From: RBG-13-66-14 sp964436465
GTDB taxonomy: Bacteria > RBG-13-66-14
Reading direction: 5' to 3'
Assembly (NCBI GenBank): GCA_964436465.1
Contig: CAYTCV010000011.1
Location: forward strand, 1 to 43,216
DNA length: 43,216 bases
Of the stretch, positions 15,547 through 22,542 are shown in pieces. The notes under the pieces were generated by a model, which saw only the letters and a program-made list of their open reading frames with translations, did not search any database and had not been told where the DNA came from. A program made the position numbers and the translations under genes. Each line of letters begins with the position of its first letter. The stretch's first letter is position 1.

Positions 15547-16719
15547 TTGAGCAAACAGGGTAAAGCGAAACGACCGGCCTTCCGCACGCAGCGGGAGGGG
15601 GTGGCCTTCCGCCGCCACGATTTCGCCCGGTTGCGCACCAACGCGCAGAAAGCGCTGAAGGTCCTGCAGAAGCGGGACCCCGACGGCGAGAAGAAGCTGC
15701 TAGACGACCGCGAAGGCTTCGGCGCCGCCGTGGCCGACCTCATACGGGTGCCGGAGTGGTCCAACGTCCGCCTCGACCCGCGGGTCATCGCCGATTACAT
15801 CGCCGCGAACAAGCCGCCCGAGGGCGACAAGGACGAGGCGATGGCCTCCTACATCGGAACATGCCTGGATGAAATCGTGGACGACCAGGCGCGGATGGGG
15901 CTCACCGTCATCGCGCTCTCCGCGCAGGTGAACCTGGTCGGCCGGGAACAGGACCGGCTGGCCTGGATGAACCTCATCATGCTCAACCTCTTCACCAACT
16001 CCGAGGTCAAGCCCCGGTCCATCCCCATTCTGCACCACCTGTTCTGGCTCAACTACGGCGATTACGTTTTCCAGCGCAACGTGATGGGCTTCGTGGGGCA
16101 GGTGCTCGACCCGGACCTGCTCCAGGGCGACGCGTTCCGCGAGGTGCTGACCCAGGATTGGGAGGCGGAGGCGGTCGACCTCGGCGGCCTGGCGGAGAGC
16201 CTCGGGGTCAAGCCCGAGAACGTTCCGGCCAAGGTCTGCGAGACGACGCGGCTGACGACCCTCGCCGAAGAGCGGTTCGAGGGATTCGTTCCCGACGACG
16301 AGTTGGTGGAGCGGACCCTGGACGTCATCTCCGACCAGGCGGTGGAGCTGATGCGGGCCGCCCTGGACAACCGGGCCAAGCGTGAGGAGCTGGAGGCTGC
16401 CGCCGCCGGCCTCGTCCGCCAGGTGGCGGCGGAGGCCGCCCGCGCCTTCCAGGCCAAGGAGTATCTGGAGGGCCTGGAGCGGGCCCTGACCGAGCTGGAG
16501 GACTCCGACGCGGGAACCCTTCCCCGGGAGCTGGCGCGTCGGGCGAAAATCGTTCTCGGCACCCTGCCCACCCGGTTCAATCCCCTCTTCGACGCACTCT
16601 TGATTTACGGCGTACGCCGGAAGGCCGCGCGGGACTATCACGAAAGCGCCGAGAAGCAGGCGGAGCCCACCGAGGTTCCCGATGGGATAGAGAAATCCGA
16701 GCCGTCACCCGAAGAATAG
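15547..16719 (+). CDS. Hypothetical helical protein
   Basis: A 390-residue protein I do not recognise. It has no signal peptide or membrane segment, a basic N-terminus (SKQGKAKRPAFRTQREG), a mostly helical body rich in Ala, Glu, Leu and Arg, and a stretch about 275-325 that looks coiled-coil. The C-terminal 25 residues are acidic and probably disordered. It starts at TTG 15547 after GAGGTGGG. RidA follows after 17 nt and is probably co-transcribed. High GC and codon use like its neighbours argue against recent transfer. A cytoplasmic structural or scaffold role is only a guess. Confidence 0.75.
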   Translation: MSKQGKAKRPAFRTQREGVAFRRHDFARLRTNAQKALKVLQKRDPDGEKKLLDDREGFGAAVADLIRVPEWSNVRLDPRVIADYIAANKPPEGDKDEAMASYIGTCLDEIVDDQARMGLTVIALSAQVNLVGREQDRLAWMNLIMLNLFTNSEVKPRSIPILHHLFWLNYGDYVFQRNVMGFVGQVLDPDLLQGDAFREVLTQDWEAEAVDLGGLAESLGVKPENVPAKVCETTRLTTLAEERFEGFVPDDELVERTLDVISDQAVELMRAALDNRAKREELEAAAAGLVRQVAAEAARAFQAKEYLEGLERALTELEDSDAGTLPRELARRAKIVLGTLPTRFNPLFDALLIYGVRRKAARDYHESAEKQAEPTEVPDGIEKSEPSPEE

Positions 16720-16736
16720 AGACGCAGGAGGTTTCG

Positions 16737-17123
16737 ATGCAGCGCCGCACCGTGGCCACAGATAAAGCCCCGAAGGCGGTCGGCCCGTACAGCCAGGCGG
16801 TCGTCGCCGGCGGCCTCGTCTTCACCGCAGGCCAGATTCCGTTCAATCCCTCCACGGGCGAGCTCGAGCAGGGCGACATCGAGACGGCCACCCGGCGCGT
16901 CCTGGCGAACCTGGACGCGGTGTTGCGCGCCGCCGGTAGCTCCCTGGACCGGGCGGTCAAGCTCACCGTCTTCATGACCGACCTGGGGCTTTTCTCCAGG
17001 ATGAACGAGGTTTACGCCGGGTTTTTCAAGGGTGACCCGCCCGCGCGCTCGGCGTTCCAGGTCGGAGCCCTCCCCAAGGGAGCCGTCATCGAAATAGAGG
17101 CCGTGGCCGTTCTCGACGATTGA
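16737..17123 (+). CDS. ridA: RidA-family enamine/imine deaminase
   Basis: RidA hydrolyses reactive 2-aminoacrylate and related enamines from PLP enzymes, releasing ammonia and protecting the cell. The 128-residue product is full length, with the family start (KAVGPYSQAV, GLVFTAGQIPF), VKLTVFMTDL, and the conserved carboxylate-binding arginine Arg104 in PARSAFQV, then the C-terminal IEIEAVAV. ATG 16737 follows GGAGG. The Arg indicates the catalytic RidA subgroup. It lies 17 nt after the unknown helical protein gene. Confidence 0.92.
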   Translation: MQRRTVATDKAPKAVGPYSQAVVAGGLVFTAGQIPFNPSTGELEQGDIETATRRVLANLDAVLRAAGSSLDRAVKLTVFMTDLGLFSRMNEVYAGFFKGDPPARSAFQVGALPKGAVIEIEAVAVLDD

Positions 17124-17179
17124 CCCGTCTCGAAGGCGACGTAAAAGCTCGACCGTGACCCGGCAGATACACGGCGGGC

Positions 17180-17209
17180 TTGACAGCCCCTCGTGCTTAA
17201 CCGTAAAAT
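17180..17209 (+). promoter_or_regulatory. Promoter of the lipoprotein gene at 17244
   Basis: TTGACA (17180-17185), an 18-bp spacer and TAAAAT (17204-17209), 34 bp before the ATG. It shows that the longer frame starting at 17193 is not the real start. Confidence 0.8.
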
Positions 17210-17243
17210 CCAGCGGACTGACCAGAAAAAGGGAGACCAGTTC

Positions 17244-18041
17244 ATGAACCGCTCCCTCGTTTACGCCCTCCCGTTCGTTTTTCTCCTGGCCCTCGCCTGC
17301 ACGGACCTCCCCATCAATGTGCACGGCGACACGCCCACCGACGGCCAGTTGAAGATTATGGCCCTGGCAGACGTCGTACAGAATCTGGCCCGCAGGCCGG
17401 AGATGGTCCCCGGCCTCATCCAGGGCATCAGCGACGTTTCGAAGGAAGACAAGACCGCCCTCCACGACCGGTTGGAGGAGGAGCTCATCAGCGTTCTGAC
17501 CCGGCGGGGATTCTTCGTCGGGGCCGTGGCAGCGCCCGAGGGTGAGAGAGAGAGCGCGACGGACGAGGCGGTGCGGGAGGCGCGTGAGGAGAAGGAAAAG
17601 GTGATATCGGGGGATGATAGCGGCACCGGCGGTAACATACCCGAAGACCCTGGACCCGTCGAATCCCCCCCCGTTTCCTCCCCGCCCCGGAGTGAGGGCC
17701 CCACCTATACCGTGGCCAAGCCGGGCACCCTGGAGTACCGGCTCATCGAGTGCCGGGTCATCTATACCCGGGCCGGTTCAGGTGTGAAGCGTCAGGCCGT
17801 GGCGTTGGTTCATTTCCGCATCCCCAGCCCTTCGGGGGAGGGGTACGCCTGGGCCGGCGATATCAACGGCTCCGCCGAGGACGTCGTGTCCACCACGGCG
17901 GCCGAGGAGCTCATCGACACCCGCTACGCCGACATCGGCCCCACGCCGCCCGAAGAGGAGGAGACGCCGATTCTCGAACCGATTATCGTAACCGCGGTCA
18001 CCGTGGGCCTTATCGTCCTCTTCAGCTTCACCAGCCAGTAA
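17244..18041 (+). CDS. Lipoprotein with C-terminal membrane segment
   Basis: A 265-residue protein with a type II signal peptide (lipobox LALAC, Cys19), a helical domain (about 30-100) including LHDRLEEELISVLTRRGF, an acidic Pro/Ser-rich linker (about 100-160) and a beta domain (about 165-230) of the form YRLIECRVIYTR...VALVHFRI. The last 21 residues (about 244-265) form a hydrophobic transmembrane segment. A protein lipidated at one end and membrane-spanning at the other is unusual. The middle loosely recalls FlgO/CsgG-like lipoproteins, but I cannot assign it. ATG 17244 has an AAGGGAGA site. Confidence 0.7.
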   Translation: MNRSLVYALPFVFLLALACTDLPINVHGDTPTDGQLKIMALADVVQNLARRPEMVPGLIQGISDVSKEDKTALHDRLEEELISVLTRRGFFVGAVAAPEGERESATDEAVREAREEKEKVISGDDSGTGGNIPEDPGPVESPPVSSPPRSEGPTYTVAKPGTLEYRLIECRVIYTRAGSGVKRQAVALVHFRIPSPSGEGYAWAGDINGSAEDVVSTTAAEELIDTRYADIGPTPPEEEETPILEPIIVTAVTVGLIVLFSFTSQ

Positions 18042-18148
18042 GGTCGGCGAGAGACAGGGCCCGCGCCTGCGGTACGCCGGGCCGCAATCGACCCCACGGA
18101 CGATTCGGTGCCATCCCAGACAGCAGATGAATACAGTTCCCTGACGAT

Positions 18149-18174
18149 AAAAAACGCCCGCCGCGGGCGTTTTT
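18149..18174. terminator. Bidirectional terminator after the lipoprotein gene
   Basis: An A tract, the hairpin AACGCCCG-CCG-CGGGCGTT, then a T tract. It is symmetrical, so it can end transcription from either side; its main client is the gene ending at 18041. Confidence 0.8.
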
Positions 18175-18289
18175 CGCGGCGGTCGGCGCTCATTCCGCTC
18201 TCCGATAGTTTAGCGCCTGAAATAAAAAAAGCCCGCACAGATAGACTTATACCCGGACGGTGGCGGGGTACAGCCCTCCGACTCAAATA

Positions 18290-18316
18290 AAAAAACGCCC
18301 CCTCGGGCGTTTTTTC
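18290..18316. terminator. Bidirectional terminator after the cupredoxin-like gene
   Basis: An A tract, the stem AAAACGCCC with GGGCGTTTT (loop CCTC) and a T tract, lying 35 bp beyond the minus-strand cupredoxin-like gene. Confidence 0.8.
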
Positions 18317-18350
18317 GTTTTCATCTTCGGTTCCTATTCCTTCGGCAATC

Positions 18351-18707
18351 CTAGCGATAGATGTTGAGGATTTGACCCCAACTGGTTGTCTGCACACCGC
18401 TGGACTGGACGACGATGGTCCCGGCGGCGTGGGGATATTGGGGGTCGTTGTAGTCAAACGAGCCGATGGTGTTGAAAGTGCGGGTGTATGTTTCCCCCGG
18501 GTCCATGAATCCCGAGTCCCACAGCCCGTCCAGGGATTTGGTCCGGTGCGTGTATAGACCGTCGTTTGTCCAACGAACGCGGTCTCCCAGTGAGATATTG
18601 ATTGTCGAGGGGCTGAAGTAATTATCGCCGATGCTGATGTCGTGAATCTCGGCCAGGGCCGCCATCGCCAGGATGAGGATGCCGAACGTGAGCAATCCTC
18701 GTCTCAT
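18351..18707 (-). CDS. Cupredoxin-like secreted protein with degenerate copper site
   Basis: A 118-residue secreted protein with a signal peptide (about 1-19) and a plastocyanin/amicyanin-like fold: DISIGDNYFSPSTINISLGD, VRWTNDG, THRT and a C-terminal GTIVV strand. The first copper ligand position is kept (His54 in YTHRT). The C-terminal ligand loop is not: against the amicyanin pattern Y-x-C-x2-H-x2-M it reads FDYNDPQYPHAAG, putting Asp88 for Cys, Tyr91 for His and Ala94 for Met. Type 1 copper binding in the usual way is therefore unlikely, although His93 might help bind a metal. An 18-residue tail ending SWGQILNIYR follows the fold. ATG 18707 follows a GGAGGCG site. Confidence 0.8.
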   Translation of the reverse strand: MRRGLLTFGILILAMAALAEIHDISIGDNYFSPSTINISLGDRVRWTNDGLYTHRTKSLDGLWDSGFMDPGETYTRTFNTIGSFDYNDPQYPHAAGTIVVQSSGVQTTSWGQILNIYR

Positions 18708-18755
18708 CTCTCATCGCCTCCGATTCGGGGGGGATTTGGCAACTCCTCCACTATA

Positions 18756-18783
18756 ATAATAGCTCGAAATCGAGAATTGTCAA
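18756..18783 (-). promoter_or_regulatory. Promoter of the cupredoxin-like gene, with inverted repeat in the spacer
   Basis: On the minus strand TTGACA (18783-18778), a 16-bp spacer and TATTAT (18761-18756). The spacer holds the inverted repeat CTCGA-AA-TCGAG (18763-18774), a possible operator. Confidence 0.75.
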
Positions 18784-18834
18784 GAGTCGGCGCGCATTTT
18801 TTGTTCTCGCGTGACGGGTATTGATGTGTGGTAC

Positions 18835-18863
18835 GTTGCGGTTCCTGTTTTTTCAGGCGCAAC
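18835..18863. other. Stem-loop between the cupredoxin-like and DUF1858 genes
   Basis: GTTGCG and CCTG on one side pair with CAGG and CGCAAC on the other, with a three-base bulge (GTT) and a loop of six T. It lies upstream of the cupredoxin promoter and downstream of the DUF1858 terminator. Its role is unknown; a second terminator is possible. Confidence 0.4.
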
Positions 18864-18881
18864 GGTGCGGTTTCCCACGTC

Positions 18882-18908
18882 AAAACCCCCGCCGGTTTGG
18901 GGCGGGGG
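18882..18908 (-). terminator. Terminator of the DUF1858 pair
   Basis: On the minus strand the 8-bp stem CCCCCGCC with GGCGGGGG (18908-18901 and 18893-18886, 7-nt loop) is followed by TTTT. Confidence 0.8.
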
Positions 18909-18925
18909 CTCGTCTTCAGGTAATC

Positions 18926-19129
18926 CTACGGCTCGACGGCGTTGAGCTCGCGCAGGAGGTCGTCCGGGTCCAGCCCGTGGAGAATGGCGTAAAGCTCCAG
19001 GGTTTCGTCCCCGGCGGCGGGACACCCGGCGCAGTCGGAGCCGGTTATCCGCTTTACGGCCTCGGCCAGTCGCGGTGAGCGGCCGATTATATCGGCCATC
19101 GTCGTGTCCCGGGTAATTTTATCCGCCAT
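18926..19129 (-). CDS. DUF1858-domain protein, second copy
   Basis: A 67-residue protein consisting of one DUF1858 domain: KITRDTTMADIIGRSPRLAE, then a CxxC pair in SDCAGCPAAGDETL and YAILHGLDPDDLL. This small helical domain is found alone or attached to redox and hybrid-cluster-type enzymes; the cysteines suggest metal or cluster binding, or thiol chemistry. It lies 2 bp after the first copy and is co-transcribed with it, ending at the terminator 18882-18908. It is more diverged than the first copy: the usual HC.GC...YETIEQGA reads DCAGCPAAGDETLELYA. Confidence 0.8.
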   Translation of the reverse strand: MADKITRDTTMADIIGRSPRLAEAVKRITGSDCAGCPAAGDETLELYAILHGLDPDDLLRELNAVEP

Positions 19130-19131
19130 GC

Positions 19132-19350
19132 TCAGTTGCCGTCCGCGCCGGCTACGGTTTCGTTGAGGTCCTTCAACAGGTCCGTGACGTTGTCCAGGCC
19201 GTGACCCATGGCGCCCTGCTCGATGGTCTCGTAGTTGGCGATGTGGCAGCCGATACAGTGCAGGCCGTGGGCCATGAAGACGGGGATGGTCTTCGGGTAT
19301 TTCCGGACGACGTCCTCGATTATCATGTCCTTGGTGATTGTCTCGGCCAA
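19132..19350 (-). CDS. DUF1858-domain protein, first copy
   Basis: A protein of 72 residues, one canonical DUF1858 domain: AETITKDMIIEDVVRKYP, VFMAHGLHCIGC with CxxC, and YETIEQGAMGHGL. The frame is open to 19422, but the promoter -10 box lies at 19399-19394, so starts before it are excluded. TTG 19350, preceded by GGAGG at 19355-19359, gives the usual family N-terminus and is chosen. It is the first gene of a two-gene unit divergent from a phosphohexomutase gene. The exact role of DUF1858 proteins is unknown; a redox or cluster-related role is inferred from the cysteines. Confidence 0.82.
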   Translation of the reverse strand: MAETITKDMIIEDVVRKYPKTIPVFMAHGLHCIGCHIANYETIEQGAMGHGLDNVTDLLKDLNETVAGADGN

Positions 19351-19393
19351 TGGTCCTCCAAACGGTTTTTGCGTTTCGTGATGCTCAAAGGTC

Positions 19394-19422
19394 ATTCTAG
19401 CCGAAAAAGCGCTCGTTGACAA
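19394..19422 (-). promoter_or_regulatory. Promoter of the DUF1858 pair, sharing its -35 box
   Basis: On the minus strand TTGTCA (19422-19417), a 17-bp spacer and TAGAAT (19399-19394). Five bases of the -35 box are the same base pairs as the -35 box of the opposite promoter. Confidence 0.75.
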
Positions 19423-19444
19423 CCCGGATGCCGGTGCCTATAAT
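19416..19444 (+). promoter_or_regulatory. Consensus sigma-70 promoter of the phosphohexomutase gene
   Basis: TTGACA (19416-19421), 17 bp, TATAAT (19439-19444): a perfect match to the consensus in both boxes and spacing. Transcription should start near 19451. Confidence 0.9.
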
Positions 19445-19479
19445 ATTTTTAATAAACCTTGGAACTCGTTGGAGGCCAA

Positions 19480-20832
19480 TTGTTTTTCCGTTTTTCCGTT
19501 TCCGGGGCGCGGGGAATCGTGGGCGACGGCCTGGACCCAAAACTGGCCCTCGAGCTCTCCGCGGCCCTCGCGGGTATTCTGCCGGAGGGTCCGGTGGTCC
19601 TCGGCCGCGACAGCCGGACTTCGGGACCGATGCTCCGACGGGCGGTCATCGCCGCCCTGACCGGCTGCGGGAGGGATGTGGTGGACCTGGGCGTCTGTCC
19701 CACCCCCACGGTGCAACTCGCCGTGGAGTGGCTGCGGGCGGCCGGCGGGATGGTCATCACCGCCAGCCACAATCCCGCCGCCTGGAACGGCCTGAAATTT
19801 GTCGGCGCCAGGGGGACATTCATCTCTCCCGGGGAGCTCTCCCGGCTGAAGAAGCTCCACGATGACGGAGAATACGGCTGGGTCTCCCACGATAAAATCG
19901 GGTCCGTTTCGGAGAGGAAGGACCTCGTCGGCCGCCACGTGGATGAGGTGGCGGGGCTCGTGGACTCCCGGCTGATAAAAGGCGCCAACCTGCACGTGGT
20001 GGCCGATTGCTGCCGCGGGGCCGGGGGTGCGGTTATCCCCTCCCTCCTGGAGAAGCTGGGGGTGCAGTTCCGCTGCCTCGGCGCCGAGACCGACGGGCGT
20101 TTTCCCCGTGACCCCGAACCGGTGCCCGAAAACCTCGCCGAGCTCTGCCAGGCCGTGGTCGAATCGAGGGCCGACCTGGGGCTGGCCTACGACGCCGATG
20201 TGGACCGCCTGGCCCTCGTCGGGACCGATTGGAAGCCCATCGGGGAGGAGCGGACGCTGCAGTTGGCCTGCTGGGCCCTGCTGGACCGCGGTGAGCGGGG
20301 CGACCTGGCGACCAACGTCTCGACCAGCCGGGGCCTGGACGATGTGGCCGCCCGCTTCGGGGTGCGGGTCCACCGGACCCCCGTGGGCGAGGTGAACGTC
20401 GTCGGGGCCATCGTCGAAAAGAGCTGTCTGGCGGGGGGCGAAGGGAACGGCGGCGTTATTTATCCCCGGCTGCACCTGGGCCGCGACGCCCTGGTCGCCA
20501 CGGCGCTCATCATCGAGTTCCTGGCCCGGTCCGGCAAGGGGATTCTGGGGCTGGTCAAGGAGCTTCCCGTGTACGTGATGCTGAAGCGCAAGGCCCCGCT
20601 GCCCGAGGAGAGGGTCCTGCGCCGGGTTTACGACCACCTTCGGGAGGCCAATCCCGATGCGGCGGCCTCGGAGCTGGACGGGCTCCGGTTGGACTGGGAG
20701 GACCGCTGGCTCCACCTGCGGCCCTCGGGGACCGAGCCCATCGTGCGCATCTTCGCCGAGGCGCCCGACGAGGACGCGGCCCGCGAGCTGGTGGACGGGG
20801 CCCGGAAGATTCTGGAGGCCGGCGATGGATAA
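19480..20832 (+). CDS. Phosphoglucomutase/phosphomannomutase-family enzyme (GlmM-like)
   Basis: Alpha-D-phosphohexomutase that moves a phosphate between C1 and C6 of a hexose phosphate. The 450-residue product has all four family loops: the phosphoserine loop TASHNP (Ser96), the metal loop DADVDR (Asp238, 240 and 242), the sugar loop GGEGNGG (about 319-325) and the phosphate loop RPSGTEPIVRI near the C-terminus. SGARGIVG near the start is typical of GlmM-type members, but glucosamine, mannose or glucose phosphate cannot be told apart by eye. TTG 19480 with GGAGG (19471-19475) is chosen over TTG 19459, which would leave a leader of about 8 nt without a ribosome site. It overlaps the TrmO-like gene by 8 nt. 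Confidence 0.88.
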   Translation: MFFRFSVSGARGIVGDGLDPKLALELSAALAGILPEGPVVLGRDSRTSGPMLRRAVIAALTGCGRDVVDLGVCPTPTVQLAVEWLRAAGGMVITASHNPAAWNGLKFVGARGTFISPGELSRLKKLHDDGEYGWVSHDKIGSVSERKDLVGRHVDEVAGLVDSRLIKGANLHVVADCCRGAGGAVIPSLLEKLGVQFRCLGAETDGRFPRDPEPVPENLAELCQAVVESRADLGLAYDADVDRLALVGTDWKPIGEERTLQLACWALLDRGERGDLATNVSTSRGLDDVAARFGVRVHRTPVGEVNVVGAIVEKSCLAGGEGNGGVIYPRLHLGRDALVATALIIEFLARSGKGILGLVKELPVYVMLKRKAPLPEERVLRRVYDHLREANPDAAASELDGLRLDWEDRWLHLRPSGTEPIVRIFAEAPDEDAARELVDGARKILEAGDG

Positions 20833-21289
20833 TATACCGCCCGTCGTCGTCCGCCCCTGCGGCGTGGCCCACACCCCGTACACGCCCGAGGCGCAGGGGC
20901 CGATTCAGGGCGTCTTACGCGAAGACGTGGAGTCGCGCCTGGAGTTTTTCCCGCCCTACGACGCCTGCCTGGACGGGCTGGAGGGCTATTCCCACCTCAT
21001 CGTCCTGTTCCACTTCCATCGCATCCGTGAGGAGGAACGTTCCCTGCGGACCAAGCCCTACCTCTACGACCACGAGGTGGGCTCCTTCGCCTGCTGCTCG
21101 CCGAGGCGGCCGTCGGGGCTGGGGTTGGACATCGTCCGGCTCGTGCGCCGCGAGGGGAACGTCCTGGTAGTCGCCGGCGCCGACATGCTCGACGGCAGCC
21201 CCCTTCTGGACATCCGCCCCTACATCCCGGAGTTCCACGCCTTCCCCGACGCCGAGGTGGGCTGGATTAAAGGCCGCATTCCCGAATAG
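20825..21289 (+). CDS. TrmO/TsaA-family tRNA methyltransferase-like protein
   Basis: A 154-residue protein of the YaeB/TsaA family; E. coli TrmO adds the N6 methyl group to t6A37 of tRNA-Thr. The family motifs are seen as PIQGVLRED, a central LEGYSHLIVLFHFH, SPRRPSGLGLDIVRLV and the C-terminal DMLDGSPLLDIRPYIPEF. It consists of the core beta-barrel domain only, shorter than E. coli TrmO. ATG 20825 overlaps the end of the mutase gene by 8 nt, so translation is probably coupled, and a terminator follows. The substrate is inferred from the family. Confidence 0.85.
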   Translation: MDNIPPVVVRPCGVAHTPYTPEAQGPIQGVLREDVESRLEFFPPYDACLDGLEGYSHLIVLFHFHRIREEERSLRTKPYLYDHEVGSFACCSPRRPSGLGLDIVRLVRREGNVLVVAGADMLDGSPLLDIRPYIPEFHAFPDAEVGWIKGRIPE

Positions 21290-21321
21290 CGGCGCGCCGG
21301 TGGGAATCGTCAATACAAACG

Positions 21322-21342
21322 GGGGCCGCCGGCCCCTTTTTT
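21322..21342 (+). terminator. Terminator after the TrmO-like gene
   Basis: Stem GGGGCC (21322-21327) with GGCCCC (21331-21336), loop GCC, followed by six T residues (21337-21342). Confidence 0.8.
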
Positions 21343-21409
21343 ACTAGCAGGAACCGGGAGGGAGGCGGCGACGTAAAATACTAATCGCCCCTTTTCCCGA
21401 GGAGTCGCC

Positions 21410-22489
21410 ATGCGGATGCGGCATTTTCTCGTCGTTTTAGTGTTTTTCATCGCCCTGGGCCTTGCGGGGGAGCTTTCGGCCCAGGAGAGCGAGTTGAACC
21501 AGCCCGTGCAACAGATGGAGCAGGTGGGTAACCTGTCCCCGACGGGTTGGAACGAGCCCGAGCCGGTCCTGGAGCCCATTGCCACAGACGCGCTGGCGGA
21601 CCTGGCCGACGGGCTCCGGCTCGGCTCCCCGGAGCGAGTGGGCGGAGCCTGGGTCTTCCCCCTGTACCGGAGCCGTCCCGGGACGCGGGATTACCTCACC
21701 CTGGCCGAGGCCGGGGATGAGGGGCTCCTGGGGGTCAACGAGCTGGAGTCGGCGGAGGTGAACGCGGTGGAGCTTGCCTGGGAGACGCAGCGGCCGCTCT
21801 TCATCCTGGCCGGCCAGATGATTCGCGGGGCGAAGCAGGACCGGGTCTTCGCCCGGGACGTGCTCCTGACCGGGCGTGGCAGCGGTCCGATGCCCGTGTA
21901 CTGCGTGGAGTCCGGCCGCTGGACCAGCGGGCCGACGGAGTTCACCCCGGCCAAGTTGGTCGTCGGCAACGACGTCCGGGGCGCGGTGAACTGCCAGGCC
22001 GACCAGGGGACGGTCTGGTCCAAGGTCTCCGAGGCGCAGGGAAGCGTGGGCCGGTCCTCCGAAACCTCGGCCTACCGGGTCGTGCTCGAGGATTCGCGGG
22101 TCGCCGCGATGTCGGAGGAGCTGGGTGAAGTTTTTACGAAATTCGCCGGGGAAGATGCCTGCGGCGTGCTGCTCTTCGGCTCCGGCTGCGTGCTGGGGCT
22201 GGACCTGTTCGACAACGCGGCGCTCTTCGGCGAGCTGTCCGAGGAGCTGGGCGCGGCCTACGCGACCCAGGCGGCACTCCTGGCGGAGGAGCCCGGCCAC
22301 CCCGAACCGGGTAAGCCGGTGAAGGAATTCGTGGAAGAGGTGGGCGGCCTGGCGACCTTCGCCTATCCCGGCGAGCCCGTGGGCGAGGGTGAATTCGTCG
22401 TCGTCAACGACGGCCACCTCTCCGGGGGTTTTTTGGTGACGGACGGTGGGGTCGTCCACCTGATGCTGACCCAGTCGCCGTCCGAGTGA
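21410..22489 (+). CDS. Secreted ARPP-1-domain protein
   Basis: A 359-residue protein with a signal peptide (about 1-25) and an ARPP-1 domain (about 65-330): VGGAWVFPLYRSRPG, RDYLTLAEAGDEGLLGVNE, VNAVEL, LFILAGQMIRGAKQDRV and PVYCVESGRW are characteristic. ARPP-1 is an uncharacterised conserved domain. Two further Cys pairs could form disulfides in the exported form: one in the domain (VYCVESG, VNCQAD) and one in the C-terminal half (DACGVL, GSGCVLG). ATG 21410 follows GAGGAGTCGCC. It is a single gene ended by the terminator at 22514-22540. Its function is unknown. Confidence 0.8.
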   Translation: MRMRHFLVVLVFFIALGLAGELSAQESELNQPVQQMEQVGNLSPTGWNEPEPVLEPIATDALADLADGLRLGSPERVGGAWVFPLYRSRPGTRDYLTLAEAGDEGLLGVNELESAEVNAVELAWETQRPLFILAGQMIRGAKQDRVFARDVLLTGRGSGPMPVYCVESGRWTSGPTEFTPAKLVVGNDVRGAVNCQADQGTVWSKVSEAQGSVGRSSETSAYRVVLEDSRVAAMSEELGEVFTKFAGEDACGVLLFGSGCVLGLDLFDNAALFGELSEELGAAYATQAALLAEEPGHPEPGKPVKEFVEEVGGLATFAYPGEPVGEGEFVVVNDGHLSGGFLVTDGGVVHLMLTQSPSE

Positions 22490-22513
22490 TTCGGGTTTTA
22501 TGCTGCGATTGAC

Positions 22514-22540
22514 GGGGGGGCCGGCCGGTCCCCCTTTTTT
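22514..22540 (+). terminator. Terminator after the ARPP-1 gene
   Basis: A G tract (22514-22520) pairs with CCCCC (22530-22534) around a CCGGCCGG core, and six T residues follow (22535-22540). It lies between convergent genes. Confidence 0.75.
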
Positions 22541-22542
22541 AT

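Larger units (their letters stand above)
18042..18350. other. Gene-free stretch between convergent genes
   Basis: This region lies between two convergent transcription units. Apart from two symmetrical terminator hairpins (18149-18174 and 18290-18316) and an A-rich stretch at 18219-18229, I see no coding frame, RNA gene or repeat in it. Confidence 0.7.

Noticed and set aside
18108..18290. 60-codon open frame between convergent genes
   Set aside because: It runs through a strong terminator hairpin, has no ribosome site and no recognisable product.
19351..19422. N-terminal extension of the first DUF1858 protein to an ATG at 19422
   Set aside because: The -10 box at 19394-19399 lies inside it, so the ATG would not be transcribed from that promoter; TTG 19350 has a ribosome site.
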